Shown piece after piece: positions 1 to 8,954 of a DNA stretch of 46,889 bases. The position numbers and the translations under genes are program-made. The stretch's first letter is position 1; the number at the start of each line of letters is the position of its first letter. The notes under the pieces are model-generated. The model ran no database searches. It had not been told where the DNA came from and worked only from the letters and a program-made list of their open reading frames with translations. This DNA comes from Bacteroidales bacterium (GTDB taxonomy: Bacteria > Bacteroidota > Bacteroidia > Bacteroidales > WCHB1-69): NCBI GenBank assembly GCA_017527945.1, contig JAFXPL010000044.1:1-46889 (forward strand). The letters are read 5' to 3'.

Positions 1-164
1 GCAGCTATTACCGGCTTTCCAATCTGGCAGGACAGCTGCTTTCAGAGGCGTGGATTACAGGAACAACGATAACCATAGATCTTTCAGCGTATAAAACAGG
101 AGTTTATATGCTGACCATCGCATTGAACGGAAAAACGGAGAGCTGGAAAATCGTGAAAAAGTAG
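1..164 (+). CDS. C-terminal end of a T9SS-sorted secreted protein (5' truncated by window edge)
   Basis: Only the last 53 residues are inside the window; the reading frame begins at base 3 and stops at 162-164. The peptide has the typical form of a Por/T9SS type A sorting domain: a short strand with LSNLAGQLL, then a DLSAYKTGVYML segment and a basic end, KIVKK. In this family the domain directs the protein through the type IX secretion pore, after which PorU removes it. What the exported part does cannot be seen. It ends 7 bases before the Rhs gene on the same strand, so the two may be cotranscribed. Confidence 0.75.
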   Translation, partial: SYYRLSNLAGQLLSEAWITGTTITIDLSAYKTGVYMLTIALNGKTESWKIVKK

Positions 165-171
165 CATAGTC

Positions 172-3100
172 ATGAAAACACAACACGTCATCAATAGGTC
201 AGGCTTAATCATGCTGCTATGCCTGTTAGGCTTAGTCGTGAAAGCCCAGAACACTTCCCTGCCCGTGGGCGTTGTTCCCGGAAGCGCGGATGTGTCCGAC
301 ATGGGTGCGGCAACATATAATATCCCGATAGAAGTCGTGCCAGGGACAAAGGGGGTGCAGCCGAACCTTAACGTGGTGTATAACAGTACGGGTGGTGCAG
401 GTCTTTTAGGATGCCAATGGGATTTGGCCGGACTCTCTTCCATTGCAAGGACTGGGCAGAACACGTTTCTGGATCTGCGTTCCTCTTCCGTGTCGTTAGA
501 CTATACCGACCGTTTCGCCTTGGATGGAAACCGCTTGGTGTGCAACGACCCGACCCAATATGGATATTCAGGCACTTTGTATCAGCCTGAATTTGAGAAC
601 TTTTCGAAAACATACTCCTATGGAACGACTGGGAACGGTCCCGACTTCTTCAAGGTTTTCCGGGACGACGGCAGTGTGGCGGAATACGGCAACAGCGTGG
701 ACTCGAAGCAGAAACTGGGGAACACGGTCTGTCGCTGGTTGGTCAACAAGGTGACAGACTTGAACGGCAACTACATGACCTTCAGCTATGGACGGAACGG
801 GAATGAGGTTTGGATTGACCACATCGACTACACGGGGAACGAGGAGGCAGGGCTAAGCCCCTACGCGCGGGTATCGTTCGCATACGATGTCTGTACACAT
901 ATTGCCTCTGAATTCGTGGCGGGTCACGAAATCAGGCAGACCCGGCTGCTGCGGGCCATAACAGTCCAATACAAGAACGGCTCCGCCTACGAGACTGTCC
1001 GGCAGTATCGCTTCGACTACGCCGAGGGTTTCCCAAAAAGGCTGACCGGAGTGCGGCTGGCCGGGGCAGACGGCACTGAGTTGAACCCGACGGTGGTGGA
1101 GTGGTCCAGTATCACTTACAATGACCATGTAAATGCGACATTGCTGCCAATAAACAATCTTGAAAGCGAAAAAAAGCATACAGCAGTCGATTTCAACAAA
1201 GACGGGAATTGTGATGTGTTTGTTTATGGCGGAAGATCCATATATTACTATGTGAATCAGAATGGGAATTTCGTTTACAGCAACTATCACTATGACGCCG
1301 GCACATCCTATTATGTGCGCAAATGTGTCCCGGCCGACATGGATGGAGACGGTTTCAGCGAAATCATCACGTCATTCACGGATTATCAAAAACACATGAC
1401 TTATGTGACGCGAACCTGTCTTCCATTCCAAACGGACACGCTTTTCCCCGTGATTCAAACAAATGGATATAAGGATATTGTCACAGGGGATTTCCTCGGG
1501 AACGGCCAAAACCAAGTGATCTTGCTTTACCGAGGACCGTCGTCTTATTGTATCCAAACATCCTTCCAAGGCTCTCCCCAAACGGTTTCAGGAGGCTATG
1601 CCGATGTCATTGACTTCGACGGAGACGGTCAGATGGAACTGCTGGTTTTGGATGAAACAACATTGACAAACTTCACTGTTTACAAATACGATGTAGCATC
1701 GGGTGTGTTTTTCGTGCTTCATCAGGGAGCATTCAACAGTGCGTTCCGCGCTTCCGGTGATTTCAACGGAGATGGCATTTCTGATGTCCTTATCGGGCAA
1801 AGTACGTCTTTCCGGATCTTGCTGGGCACGGGGAAAGGATTTGTCACAAAACCCGCCAACCAGTCTTTTGGCCTCCATAATACGCTAAGCTCCTACAGGA
1901 TCTCCCCTGTCGTGGTGGACATCAATAATGACGGCTTCGACGATGTGCTTGCCTTCAACAAGGTGACGGACGGCTTGAAGGTGATTTGCTATGTCGGAAG
2001 CGGATTCTTTGACGACACGCTCCATTTTAAAAACAACATTTCCCCATCCATGTTGCCAGTTTTCCTCTCCTTGGCGGACCTTCCCAAGCACGATTTCACT
2101 TTTGGAGATTTCAACAACGACCGCCATCTCGACCTGATTTCATTCAAGACTATCGACCCCACTCACGATGGCTTGCTCGTATATGAATTCAACATGGACA
2201 AACGTTCTCCGCAGGTCCGTAAAGTCACTGTTGGCGACGGTTCCTATACGAGTTGGCAATATCACGACATCCACGGACTTTATTACCGGTATGCTTCCCA
2301 TGTCAGCATCTTGCCGTTCGGAGTCAATGTGGTGGAGAGCATGACAAACACCTTGGGGACATCAACCCAAACAAACACGATACGCTACACATTCCAGCAG
2401 CCAGCCTTCAGCTTCAAACGGCATCAACGGATGGGGTTCCTGAGAAGTGCTCTGACGGATGTGAACCTGCAAACAACGGACTCCGTTTACAGCCAGATAA
2501 TCAAGAATGATTATGGATTGCCGCAAGATATTCTTATGCCCTTGTCTCGGAAAACATACGTTTCCAGACAACTTACCAAAGCGACAGAATACCAGACTTT
2601 GTGCCCGATGTTTAGTAACGGGAAACGGTGTCTGCCATACATTTTCAAGACTGCGGACACAAATCTCTTGGACATGTCGGTCATCACCAATCGGACATTG
2701 AGATGGCCACACACAGGAAGACTGCAGGCTGTCAGCACGGAGACAAAGACCGCAGGGGACTTCTACCCCTTAACCACGGAACGGACGGAATATCGCCAAT
2801 CAACCCACACCTTGCCGTCCGGAGCACATGTCACCTTGACGGACAGCACAATCACGGAAATATGGATGAACAACAATAACGCCCTGAAATCCGTACAAAG
2901 ACAATTTTTTCAATATAATAACCGTTCTTTGCCCGAACAAATCACGGTGATTATGGATGGAGTATCTACTACGCAACAGATTCTAAACTACGACTATTTC
3001 GGAAACGGAACCATAATCACGTATTCCTGTGACAGCTGCTTGGACAGAAACATTGCGATAAATTATGACCATACGGGAAGATTCTGTGAATATCGCAGTC

Positions 3101-6100
3101 TTGGTTCCTCGTTCAGCCATTCTTACACTTATTCTCCGACAACGGGGCTTCTTGTCTCGCAAATGGACGAGAACAACCTGGCCACATCCTACTCCTACGA
3201 CGCATTCGGGAGACTTACGGCCATACATTATCCAGATGGCAATCGGGACACCATCCGTTACAAATGGTACACGGGCACGGAAGTCCCTTTCGCAAAGTAT
3301 TATACGTTGGCCAGAACTCCTGGGCAGGACTATGACACAGAACGGTATTATGACCTCATGGGCCGGAACGTCTGCACCCGCTACAACGGTTCCTATTCCG
3401 ACACTTGCTACGATCTCAAGGGGAGTGTGTACCGAATATCCGCCCCGTATATGCGCGGTACTTCGGATGCAAGCAAGGTCTGGCATAACTTCCAATACGA
3501 CTTGTATGGACGGGTCATCCACGAAACGGGGCCTTATTCTGACATGACCTACCAATACTCGGGATACACCACCACGATTACCGACAATTTGCGCAACACC
3601 TCTGCCACACGCACCGTGGACGCGGCGGGCCGTGTTCTTTCCGCCACGGATGCAGGCGGCACCATCACCTTTGCCTATTCCCATGTCCCCTACAACGGAC
3701 ATACAGCCACCCAGACATCCATCACGGCCTGTGGAAACATTTCCAGGGTTTTGACAGACGCCAAGGGGAATAGACTTCAGATTACGGACCCGGATGCGGG
3801 AGTTGTCACTTGCCGGTATAACGGTTTTAACCAGGTGACGCAACAATCAGATGCACGAGGCAACCTCACGCGTTTCCAGTACGACCAATGGGGGCGGCTG
3901 TCGCAAAAGCAGTTCACCACCCCTGCGAATGAAAGCGAGACCTGGACATACGAATACGACCATTACACCTCCTCAAACCGTGGACGATTGAAATTGTACC
4001 GAATCAAGAAGAACGGGGCTCTGTCCGAAGAACATCTTTACGACAACCTCTCCCGTCCAGCCTCCCGCACGCGCCACATCGACGGCATCGCTTACACCGA
4101 GTCATACGCCTACAACGCATACGGACAGCTGTCCACACTCACTTACCCAGACGGTTTCGCCACCGACTTCTCTTACACGGGCAAGGGCCACATCAATGAG
4201 ATTACCCGCCATGACGATGGCCGACGGATTTTCAAGGCATATAACTACAACGTTTTCGGGCAGCCCACCCGGTGCGGCTACGGCAACAACACCGCCACCG
4301 GCTACCAGTACAATGCGGCAGGGCTGTTGACCCGCATCAATTCCGGGAACAAGAACTATGCCCCTGTGAACCCCGGAAGGCCTCCTATCATTGATTTTGA
4401 GCCGTTGTCCGGTATCGGCAGTGCCGGCATAAACTCGGTCACCCTGAATCCCCCAGACGAATCCCCGTTCACCGTGGACTCCACCGTCCAGAACTTCCGC
4501 TACCAGTACGATGCCATGGGACGGCTGGTTCAACGCGTTCAGAAGAACAGCCAGTATGAGACATTCCAGTATGACAACCTCGACCGGCTCACCTCCTTCG
4601 CGCAGGGCACGCTCAGCGGCACCTCCCAGACCCTCACCACCACGTATGACGGCCAGGGCAACATCCTGAGCAACACCTTGGTCGGAACGTACAGCTACGG
4701 CAGCGACAAGCCGCACGCCGTGACGGAGGTGACCCCCAACGACACGTTCCCTGATGCCATCTCCGCCGCCAACTGCATAACGGAGTACAACGCCTTCAAC
4801 CAGCCTTCCCGCATTGAGGAAGGAGACGAGGAAATCCTGTTGGAGTACGGTGCCGACGGGCAGCGGGTGAAGGCAGTGTTCAAATACCACGGGCATGTGG
4901 TGCGCACCCGCTACTACATCAGCTCCAACTACGAGAAGGAGGTGGAAGCCGGCGGAGTGACCACCCATTACAACTACGTCTATGGTGCAAACGGCCTCGC
5001 CGCCATCTGCGTGCGCCGCAACGGCATTGACAGTATGTACTACGTGCATCCCGACCGTCTCGGCAGCTACACGCACATCACCAACAGCGGCAAGCAGGTG
5101 GTTCGCGCTTTGCACTTCGACCCATGGGGCAACGTGAAGACTGATGCCGACTGGACGGTGTTTGCGGAGGGCGAGCCAGGCCAATTGGCAGAGACCTTCC
5201 GTTTCGACTGCGGCTTCACCGGCCACGAGCACTACGCCGGCCTGAAGGTCATCAACATGAACGGCCGCCTGTACGACCCCGTGATCGCCCGCTTCTTCTC
5301 CCCCGACAATTTCGTGCAGGCACCCGAGTTCACGCAGAGCTACAACCGGTACTCGTACTGTTTGAACAACCCGCTGCAGTGGGTGGACCCGAGCGGGGAG
5401 GAGGTGTTTTTTCCGTGGTACCGTGACTTTGTCGGTTTTGTGCACTGGATTGGCTCGGTGGACGACATGCCGGGGTCAGGACAATTTCTCGGCAACGAGG
5501 GCGTGTTCTCCAGCAACGGCGAGATGCGCTACTACTACGCCGACGGGAGGGTCTCGAACAACAAGCTGCCGCAGGTGTTCATCGACTGGGGGAATCCATC
5601 GGAGCTTGCCTTCCCCTCCTTCCCCATGCGCGGCGCGGGCTTCTACCGCATCGGCGACCCCTCCGGACAGACGGGCAGCTTCTCTACCACTTTCCAATAT
5701 ATGGCTCCCATAAATCCCGGATATATCAACGGGTTGAACGGGTTATCAGTCTCTGTTGGAACGCAGTATCATCTGATTGAATTTGCAGCCAGGAGCAAGT
5801 ATAAATCTGCTAGGACATGGCGAAAGTTTAAAAATCTTTCTGAATCTAAAAGGACATGGAGATATAACCATTCTATCGGACAGTCAGGTAAAGCACTCAA
5901 AAGCGTGGCAAAGTGGACAGGAAATGGATTGGCAGCTGTATCTATTGGTCTTGAAGGATATGATTTATTTACATATACCAACAATCATGGATTTTCATGG
6001 GAGGCAACAACAAAATTCGGGATAGATTTTGCCATGACTTGTTTAGGTGTCTTTGGCGGTCCTGTAGGATTTGCAATTAGTACTACATATTTTATATTAG

Positions 6101-6144
6101 ACGTATCAACAGATAGCTTCGGCGGTTTTGGAAAGATGTATTAA
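172..6144 (+). CDS. Secreted SpvB/FG-GAP/YD-repeat Rhs-type polymorphic toxin
   Basis: A 1990-residue protein. It starts with a signal peptide ending near VVKAQ (residues 1-26), followed by an SpvB-like region (about 30-330). At least six FG-GAP/VCBS calcium-binding loops follow, such as DFNKDG (about 340), DMDGDG (389), DFDGDG (482), DFNGDG (531) and DINNDG (583). YD repeats fill about 980-1680. The Rhs core (about 1681-1743) contains GRLYDPVIARFFSPD and ends in WVDPSGE. The 247 residues after DPSGE are the variable tip. They contain an MRGAGFYRIGDPSGQTGSF block (from about 1819) and a hydrophobic C-terminus with GPVGFAISTTYFILDV. Known members of the family encapsulate a C-terminal toxin inside the YD-repeat shell. 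The hydrophobic tip and the membrane-protein neighbour suggest a pore former, which is inference. Bases after 5743 are clearly more A+T-rich than the core, consistent with tip replacement. Confidence 0.93.
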   Translation: MKTQHVINRSGLIMLLCLLGLVVKAQNTSLPVGVVPGSADVSDMGAATYNIPIEVVPGTKGVQPNLNVVYNSTGGAGLLGCQWDLAGLSSIARTGQNTFLDLRSSSVSLDYTDRFALDGNRLVCNDPTQYGYSGTLYQPEFENFSKTYSYGTTGNGPDFFKVFRDDGSVAEYGNSVDSKQKLGNTVCRWLVNKVTDLNGNYMTFSYGRNGNEVWIDHIDYTGNEEAGLSPYARVSFAYDVCTHIASEFVAGHEIRQTRLLRAITVQYKNGSAYETVRQYRFDYAEGFPKRLTGVRLAGADGTELNPTVVEWSSITYNDHVNATLLPINNLESEKKHTAVDFNKDGNCDVFVYGGRSIYYYVNQNGNFVYSNYHYDAGTSYYVRKCVPADMDGDGFSEIITSFTDYQKHMTYVTRTCLPFQTDTLFPVIQTNGYKDIVTGDFLGNGQNQVILLYRGPSSYCIQTSFQGSPQTVSGGYADVIDFDGDGQMELLVLDETTLTNFTVYKYDVASGVFFVLHQGAFNSAFRASGDFNGDGISDVLIGQSTSFRILLGTGKGFVTKPANQSFGLHNTLSSYRISPVVVDINNDGFDDVLAFNKVTDGLKVICYVGSGFFDDTLHFKNNISPSMLPVFLSLADLPKHDFTFGDFNNDRHLDLISFKTIDPTHDGLLVYEFNMDKRSPQVRKVTVGDGSYTSWQYHDIHGLYYRYASHVSILPFGVNVVESMTNTLGTSTQTNTIRYTFQQPAFSFKRHQRMGFLRSALTDVNLQTTDSVYSQIIKNDYGLPQDILMPLSRKTYVSRQLTKATEYQTLCPMFSNGKRCLPYIFKTADTNLLDMSVITNRTLRWPHTGRLQAVSTETKTAGDFYPLTTERTEYRQSTHTLPSGAHVTLTDSTITEIWMNNNNALKSVQRQFFQYNNRSLPEQITVIMDGVSTTQQILNYDYFGNGTIITYSCDSCLDRNIAINYDHTGRFCEYRSLGSSFSHSYTYSPTTGLLVSQMDENNLATSYSYDAFGRLTAIHYPDGNRDTIRYKWYTGTEVPFAKYYTLARTPGQDYDTERYYDLMGRNVCTRYNGSYSDTCYDLKGSVYRISAPYMRGTSDASKVWHNFQYDLYGRVIHETGPYSDMTYQYSGYTTTITDNLRNTSATRTVDAAGRVLSATDAGGTITFAYSHVPYNGHTATQTSITACGNISRVLTDAKGNRLQITDPDAGVVTCRYNGFNQVTQQSDARGNLTRFQYDQWGRLSQKQFTTPANESETWTYEYDHYTSSNRGRLKLYRIKKNGALSEEHLYDNLSRPASRTRHIDGIAYTESYAYNAYGQLSTLTYPDGFATDFSYTGKGHINEITRHDDGRRIFKAYNYNVFGQPTRCGYGNNTATGYQYNAAGLLTRINSGNKNYAPVNPGRPPIIDFEPLSGIGSAGINSVTLNPPDESPFTVDSTVQNFRYQYDAMGRLVQRVQKNSQYETFQYDNLDRLTSFAQGTLSGTSQTLTTTYDGQGNILSNTLVGTYSYGSDKPHAVTEVTPNDTFPDAISAANCITEYNAFNQPSRIEEGDEEILLEYGADGQRVKAVFKYHGHVVRTRYYISSNYEKEVEAGGVTTHYNYVYGANGLAAICVRRNGIDSMYYVHPDRLGSYTHITNSGKQVVRALHFDPWGNVKTDADWTVFAEGEPGQLAETFRFDCGFTGHEHYAGLKVINMNGRLYDPVIARFFSPDNFVQAPEFTQSYNRYSYCLNNPLQWVDPSGEEVFFPWYRDFVGFVHWIGSVDDMPGSGQFLGNEGVFSSNGEMRYYYADGRVSNNKLPQVFIDWGNPSELAFPSFPMRGAGFYRIGDPSGQTGSFSTTFQYMAPINPGYINGLNGLSVSVGTQYHLIEFAARSKYKSARTWRKFKNLSESKRTWRYNHSIGQSGKALKSVAKWTGNGLAAVSIGLEGYDLFTYTNNHGFSWEATTKFGIDFAMTCLGVFGGPVGFAISTTYFILDVSTDSFGGFGKMY
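5213..5400 (+). repeat. Rhs core repeat, copy A (188 bp, inside the main rhs gene)
   Basis: Encodes the last core segment from FTGHEHYAGLK to VDPSGE. It matches 6635-6822 at 186 of 188 positions by direct comparison, and its first third matches the remnant at 9131-9193. Both long copies end at the same base, just after DPSGE, where the variable tip begins. This is the expected site for homologous replacement of the tip. Confidence 0.97.
5626..5743 (+). repeat. Tip-internal repeat, copy A (118 bp)
   Basis: Encodes MRGAGFYRIGDPSGQTGSF through NPGYINGLNG. It matches 7973-8090 with about six substitutions. Base composition changes abruptly to A+T-rich directly after its last base in this copy. 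That marks 5743/5744 as a probable recombination edge. Confidence 0.95.
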
Positions 6145-6145
6145 C

Positions 6146-6598
6146 ATGGATTCTCAAGCAAAAAATATTCACTTTTCATGGTGGTTGAAATGGCTTAGTA
6201 GAGCGTATCAATGGCTTTCTCTTGAAATAATGTATTCCACACTATCAAGTGCTTTGGGATTATTGGGATTTCATATTTGGATCGTATTGTGGAGTATTGT
6301 TCCTTTTTTCTTTCCAAATCTTGTATTGCAATATTACAGTGAATATTACCTTTTTGTTTTTATAGGTGCGCTTTTAGTTGTAATTTCACTGTCTGTAATC
6401 GATCATTACACCATAAAATCATCAGCAAAAAAAAGGGAAGTGTTCTTGTCTTATGCCGGGGAATCTTTTGTTAAATCTATTGAAAACTTGAAAAGAGTCT
6501 TACCGATGGTTCTCGTTGTAGCCATTGCCCTCTTACATACTATGATAATTGTTGCTTTCTTTATGCTGTCGTTATTAATCAATGCGAAAGTCTTATAA
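6146..6598 (+). CDS. Small multi-pass membrane protein, probable immunity protein to the Rhs tip
   Basis: 150 residues from ATG 6146, one base after the Rhs stop codon. An in-frame TTG at 6128 inside the rhs gene is a less likely start. Hydrophobic stretches lie at about 25-60, 62-85 and 118-148. Between the last two is a charged segment with KKREVFLSYAGESF, probably cytoplasmic. The position directly after a toxin tip is that of a cognate immunity gene in Rhs loci. A membrane immunity protein fits a tip that acts on the inner membrane. No named family was recognised; the immunity role rests on position and topology. It shares this layout with the membrane proteins at 7572-7928 and 8500-8949. 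Confidence 0.7.
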   Translation: MDSQAKNIHFSWWLKWLSRAYQWLSLEIMYSTLSSALGLLGFHIWIVLWSIVPFFFPNLVLQYYSEYYLFVFIGALLVVISLSVIDHYTIKSSAKKREVFLSYAGESFVKSIENLKRVLPMVLVVAIALLHTMIIVAFFMLSLLINAKVL

Positions 6599-6603
6599 AG
6601 GAA

Positions 6604-7557
6604 ATGAATAAAGTTGTTAGAAATCACACACATAGCTTCACCGGCCACGAGCACTACGCCGGCCTGAAGATCATCAACATGAACGGCCGCCTGTACGCCC
6701 CCGTGATCGCCCGCTTCTTCTCCCCCGACAATTTCGTGCAGGCACCCGAGTTCACGCAGAGCTACAACCGGTACTCGTACTGTTTGAACAACCCGCTGCA
6801 GTGGGTGGACCCGAGCGGGGAGCTCTCCTTCAACGACTGGTACATTGACTCAAAGCGTAACTTGCAGTGGTTTGAGAGTACCAGCGATTATGTGGAAATG
6901 AACGGGGAGATTTATTCCAGGGTTGGTAACGTAGTGGTTGCCTTTTCCAAAAATGGCCTAAGGATTTACGGTGATGAACACGGGGGGATGCACTATTTGT
7001 ACCCATTGCAAGTGGTGCTCATTGGCAAAGCCAAACAACAACAAGAAGCTGCGCCTTCTTCTGAAACAGAGCTTAGCTTGAGTTATCCGCAAAATGTTGT
7101 CACATACGGCTCCTCCTCTTTCAGCATCGTTGGTTATAGCATGGAACAAAGCAGTTCCTCATTTAGTTTGACCGACAGTAGGGGGAAGTTAAACATTCGC
7201 TATTATGAAAGTGGCTGGTTGGGAAATCAATATGTTAAGACCTATTCCACGGCACAAGTTGGCAAATACGCAAACACTATTGGTAATGTCTTAGGATCAA
7301 TAGATGCAATGTATTCTTTCTATAAAGCTGTTCAATCCGAATCTGTTCCTGAACGATTGTGCTATGGATTAGACGGGACTGTAGATATTGTGGGGATGTT
7401 GGGACCTTTAGGAGTATTATTGGCCTTAAACTATAATGTACAAATTAAGAATTACCCGACCATTCAAAAAGAGTTGAGACGTCAGCACTGTGACAGGAAC
7501 GACATGATTAGGAAGGACTATTTCCCTATCGGATACCCTGGTATGCCCTTCAGATAA
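6604..7557 (+). CDS. Displaced Rhs core-plus-tip cassette (orphan toxin tip 2)
   Basis: 317 residues. Eleven residues after the ATG it enters the Rhs core copy (FTGHEHYAGLK to DPSGE). About 245 residues of a different tip follow, beginning LSFNDWYIDSKRNLQWFE and ending IGYPGMPFR. There is no signal peptide and no YD-repeat shell, so it is probably not a secreted toxin as it stands; it could become the tip of the main gene by recombination through the 188-bp repeat. One of its two core changes turns RLYDP into RLYAP. The tip contains a glycine-rich hydrophobic run, VDIVGMLGPLGVLLALNY, which again suggests membrane action. It begins 5 bases after the preceding immunity-like gene and is followed by its own membrane protein. 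Orphan tips of this kind are known from proteobacterial Rhs loci. Confidence 0.8.
   Translation: MNKVVRNHTHSFTGHEHYAGLKIINMNGRLYAPVIARFFSPDNFVQAPEFTQSYNRYSYCLNNPLQWVDPSGELSFNDWYIDSKRNLQWFESTSDYVEMNGEIYSRVGNVVVAFSKNGLRIYGDEHGGMHYLYPLQVVLIGKAKQQQEAAPSSETELSLSYPQNVVTYGSSSFSIVGYSMEQSSSSFSLTDSRGKLNIRYYESGWLGNQYVKTYSTAQVGKYANTIGNVLGSIDAMYSFYKAVQSESVPERLCYGLDGTVDIVGMLGPLGVLLALNYNVQIKNYPTIQKELRRQHCDRNDMIRKDYFPIGYPGMPFR
6635..6822 (+). repeat. Rhs core repeat, copy B (188 bp, in orphan cassette 2)
   Basis: Differs from copy A at two bases only: GTC to ATC (Val to Ile) and GAC to GCC (Asp to Ala in RLYDP). Upstream and downstream sequences are unrelated to copy A. Confidence 0.97.
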
Positions 7558-7571
7558 CAGAGTTGAGAAAT

Positions 7572-7928
7572 ATGTACAGGTTTTGGGAATATTGTTTTTA
7601 TAGGATTGCGAGATCAAGTCTTCTTCAGGAAGTAGAGATACCGACACTCATTTATATAGACGCATGTACGTTCACATCTCTTTTGCAAAGTGCCAATGTG
7701 TTAACGGTGGTTCATTTGTTCAATCAGTCGGGTGTCATAGACATTGTCATCACAGTTACATTCTTAATTGTAAATCTGTTTGTTCTGAATGAAAAAAAAT
7801 ATACTGCATTGTGCGAAAAGTACAAAGAGGAAGCGAACAAACGTTCAAGAGGGATTGCCGTTTGGGCTTATGTCATCTTGTCTGTGTCGGCTTTCTTAAT
7901 CCAGATCATAACAAAAACAACCGTGTGA
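7572..7928 (+). CDS. Small membrane protein, probable immunity partner of orphan tip 2
   Basis: 118 residues from ATG 7572; a TTG at 7563 would add three residues. The N-terminus MYRFWEYCFYRIARSS is followed by two central hydrophobic segments (about 30-75) and a charged stretch, EKKYTALCEKYKEEANKRS. A last membrane helix lies near the C-terminus (WAYVILSVSAFLIQII). The gene starts 15 bases after the orphan tip stop codon. The same MxRFWEYCF start recurs at 9008, behind a second copy of the tip 2 terminus, which supports a tip-immunity pairing. No named family recognised. Confidence 0.65.
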   Translation: MYRFWEYCFYRIARSSLLQEVEIPTLIYIDACTFTSLLQSANVLTVVHLFNQSGVIDIVITVTFLIVNLFVLNEKKYTALCEKYKEEANKRSRGIAVWAYVILSVSAFLIQIITKTTV

Positions 7929-7936
7929 CTATCATT

Positions 7937-8488
7937 ATGCAAAACAGCGGGACGTATTCCTTCAAGGTAAGCATGCGCGGCGCTGGCTTCTACCGCATCG
8001 GCGACCCCTCCGGGCAGACAGGCAGCTTCTCCAGCACTTTCCAATATATGGCTCCCATAAATCCCGGATATATCAACGGTTTGAACGGGTATGGGGTGGC
8101 CAACGGGGTTAAGACCAACTTGATTGAGGCGGCGGTGAGGTACGACTACAAGTCGGCGCATTCATGGTGGGAGTTCCAGCATTTGCGTCCGAAACAGATA
8201 AAATTCCGTAAATCTCGGACTTTAGGTAAAACAGGGGCAAAGTATTTGAAAACTTTCGATAGAATTGGTGCTGGAGTAGCTGTTGCTTCTGCCGTAATGG
8301 AAACAATTGATTACCGTTCTTACTACAAACAATACGGTTTTGATTGGTCAGTGACCACAAAGTTTGGCTTAGACATGATTATGACAGGAATTGGTTTCCT
8401 TGGCCCTGTTGGTTTGACCATTTCTAGTGCTTACTTTATATTAGATGTGACAACAGATGGATTCGGAGGTTTTGGAAATATGTATTAA
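7937..8488 (+). CDS. Displaced Rhs tip cassette (orphan toxin tip 3)
   Basis: 183 residues from ATG 7937; ATG 7973 is the alternative, at the start of the repeat. It carries the 118-bp MRGAGFYRIGDPSGQ block, then a tip homologous to that of the main gene. The two C-termini share TTKFG, GPVG, YFILDV and GGFG in the same order but differ in the middle (YDYKSAHSWWEFQHLRPKQ here). There is no signal peptide and no core. Because it starts inside the tip, recombination would have to use the internal 118-bp repeat, not the core repeat. It overlaps nothing and is followed by its own membrane protein. Expression as a separate protein is uncertain. Confidence 0.75.
   Translation: MQNSGTYSFKVSMRGAGFYRIGDPSGQTGSFSSTFQYMAPINPGYINGLNGYGVANGVKTNLIEAAVRYDYKSAHSWWEFQHLRPKQIKFRKSRTLGKTGAKYLKTFDRIGAGVAVASAVMETIDYRSYYKQYGFDWSVTTKFGLDMIMTGIGFLGPVGLTISSAYFILDVTTDGFGGFGNMY
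7973..8090 (+). repeat. Tip-internal repeat, copy B (118 bp)
   Basis: Second copy of the block at 5626-5743, with about six mostly third-position substitutions. It defines the left edge of cassette 3. Confidence 0.95.
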
Positions 8489-8499
8489 AGTGCTTTTTT

Positions 8500-8949
8500 A
8501 TGAATAGTGAAAAATATGGTTTAACAATATTGTTGTCTCGAATATATTTTTGGTTCGAGAGTTATGACAGGTTTAATTATTCTGCTCCTCCGTGGACAAC
8601 TTTATTAATGATTTCGAATATAATTTGCTGTTTAATCCTACTAACAATAGACGTTCTTGTTGTACTCGCTGGTTGTCATGTAGCCTCTTTTAATGGTAAA
8701 ACTATCACATTTGTAATCCTATATTTAGGTTCTATCTTTGTAGTGTCAACACTTTTAACCATTATTCTGGAATCAAATGACAAGAAAAACAGGAAAAAAA
8801 TGGAAAAATATGCAGGCAAGGAGTACTTGAATCTTTTATGGAAGAAAAGTAGGAGTAGATCTTTTATATTGGAATGGTTTCTATATAGTTCTTTGTTACT
8901 TGTTCCAACCATTATAAATGGCTTAAGTATATCGTATTTGTGTGATTGA
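8500..8949 (+). CDS. Small membrane protein, probable immunity partner of orphan tip 3
   Basis: 149 residues starting 11 bases after the tip 3 stop. Hydrophobic segments lie at about 33-58 and 65-88, with a last one near 125-148. A strongly basic loop, KKNRKKMEKYAGKEYLNLL, sits between the second and third. The YAG plus acidic/aromatic element in this loop resembles YAGESF in the first immunity-like protein, and both follow tips of the same family. Strongly A+T-rich compared with the rhs core. Function inferred from context only. Confidence 0.65.
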   Translation: MNSEKYGLTILLSRIYFWFESYDRFNYSAPPWTTLLMISNIICCLILLTIDVLVVLAGCHVASFNGKTITFVILYLGSIFVVSTLLTIILESNDKKNRKKMEKYAGKEYLNLLWKKSRSRSFILEWFLYSSLLLVPTIINGLSISYLCD

Positions 8950-8954
8950 TTTTA

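Noticed and set aside
4102..5445. 447-codon open frame on the minus strand under the rhs gene
   Set aside because: It is antisense to the YD-repeat core, has low-complexity Val/Gly/Ala/His-rich sequence, and arises from codon bias of the G+C-rich repeats.
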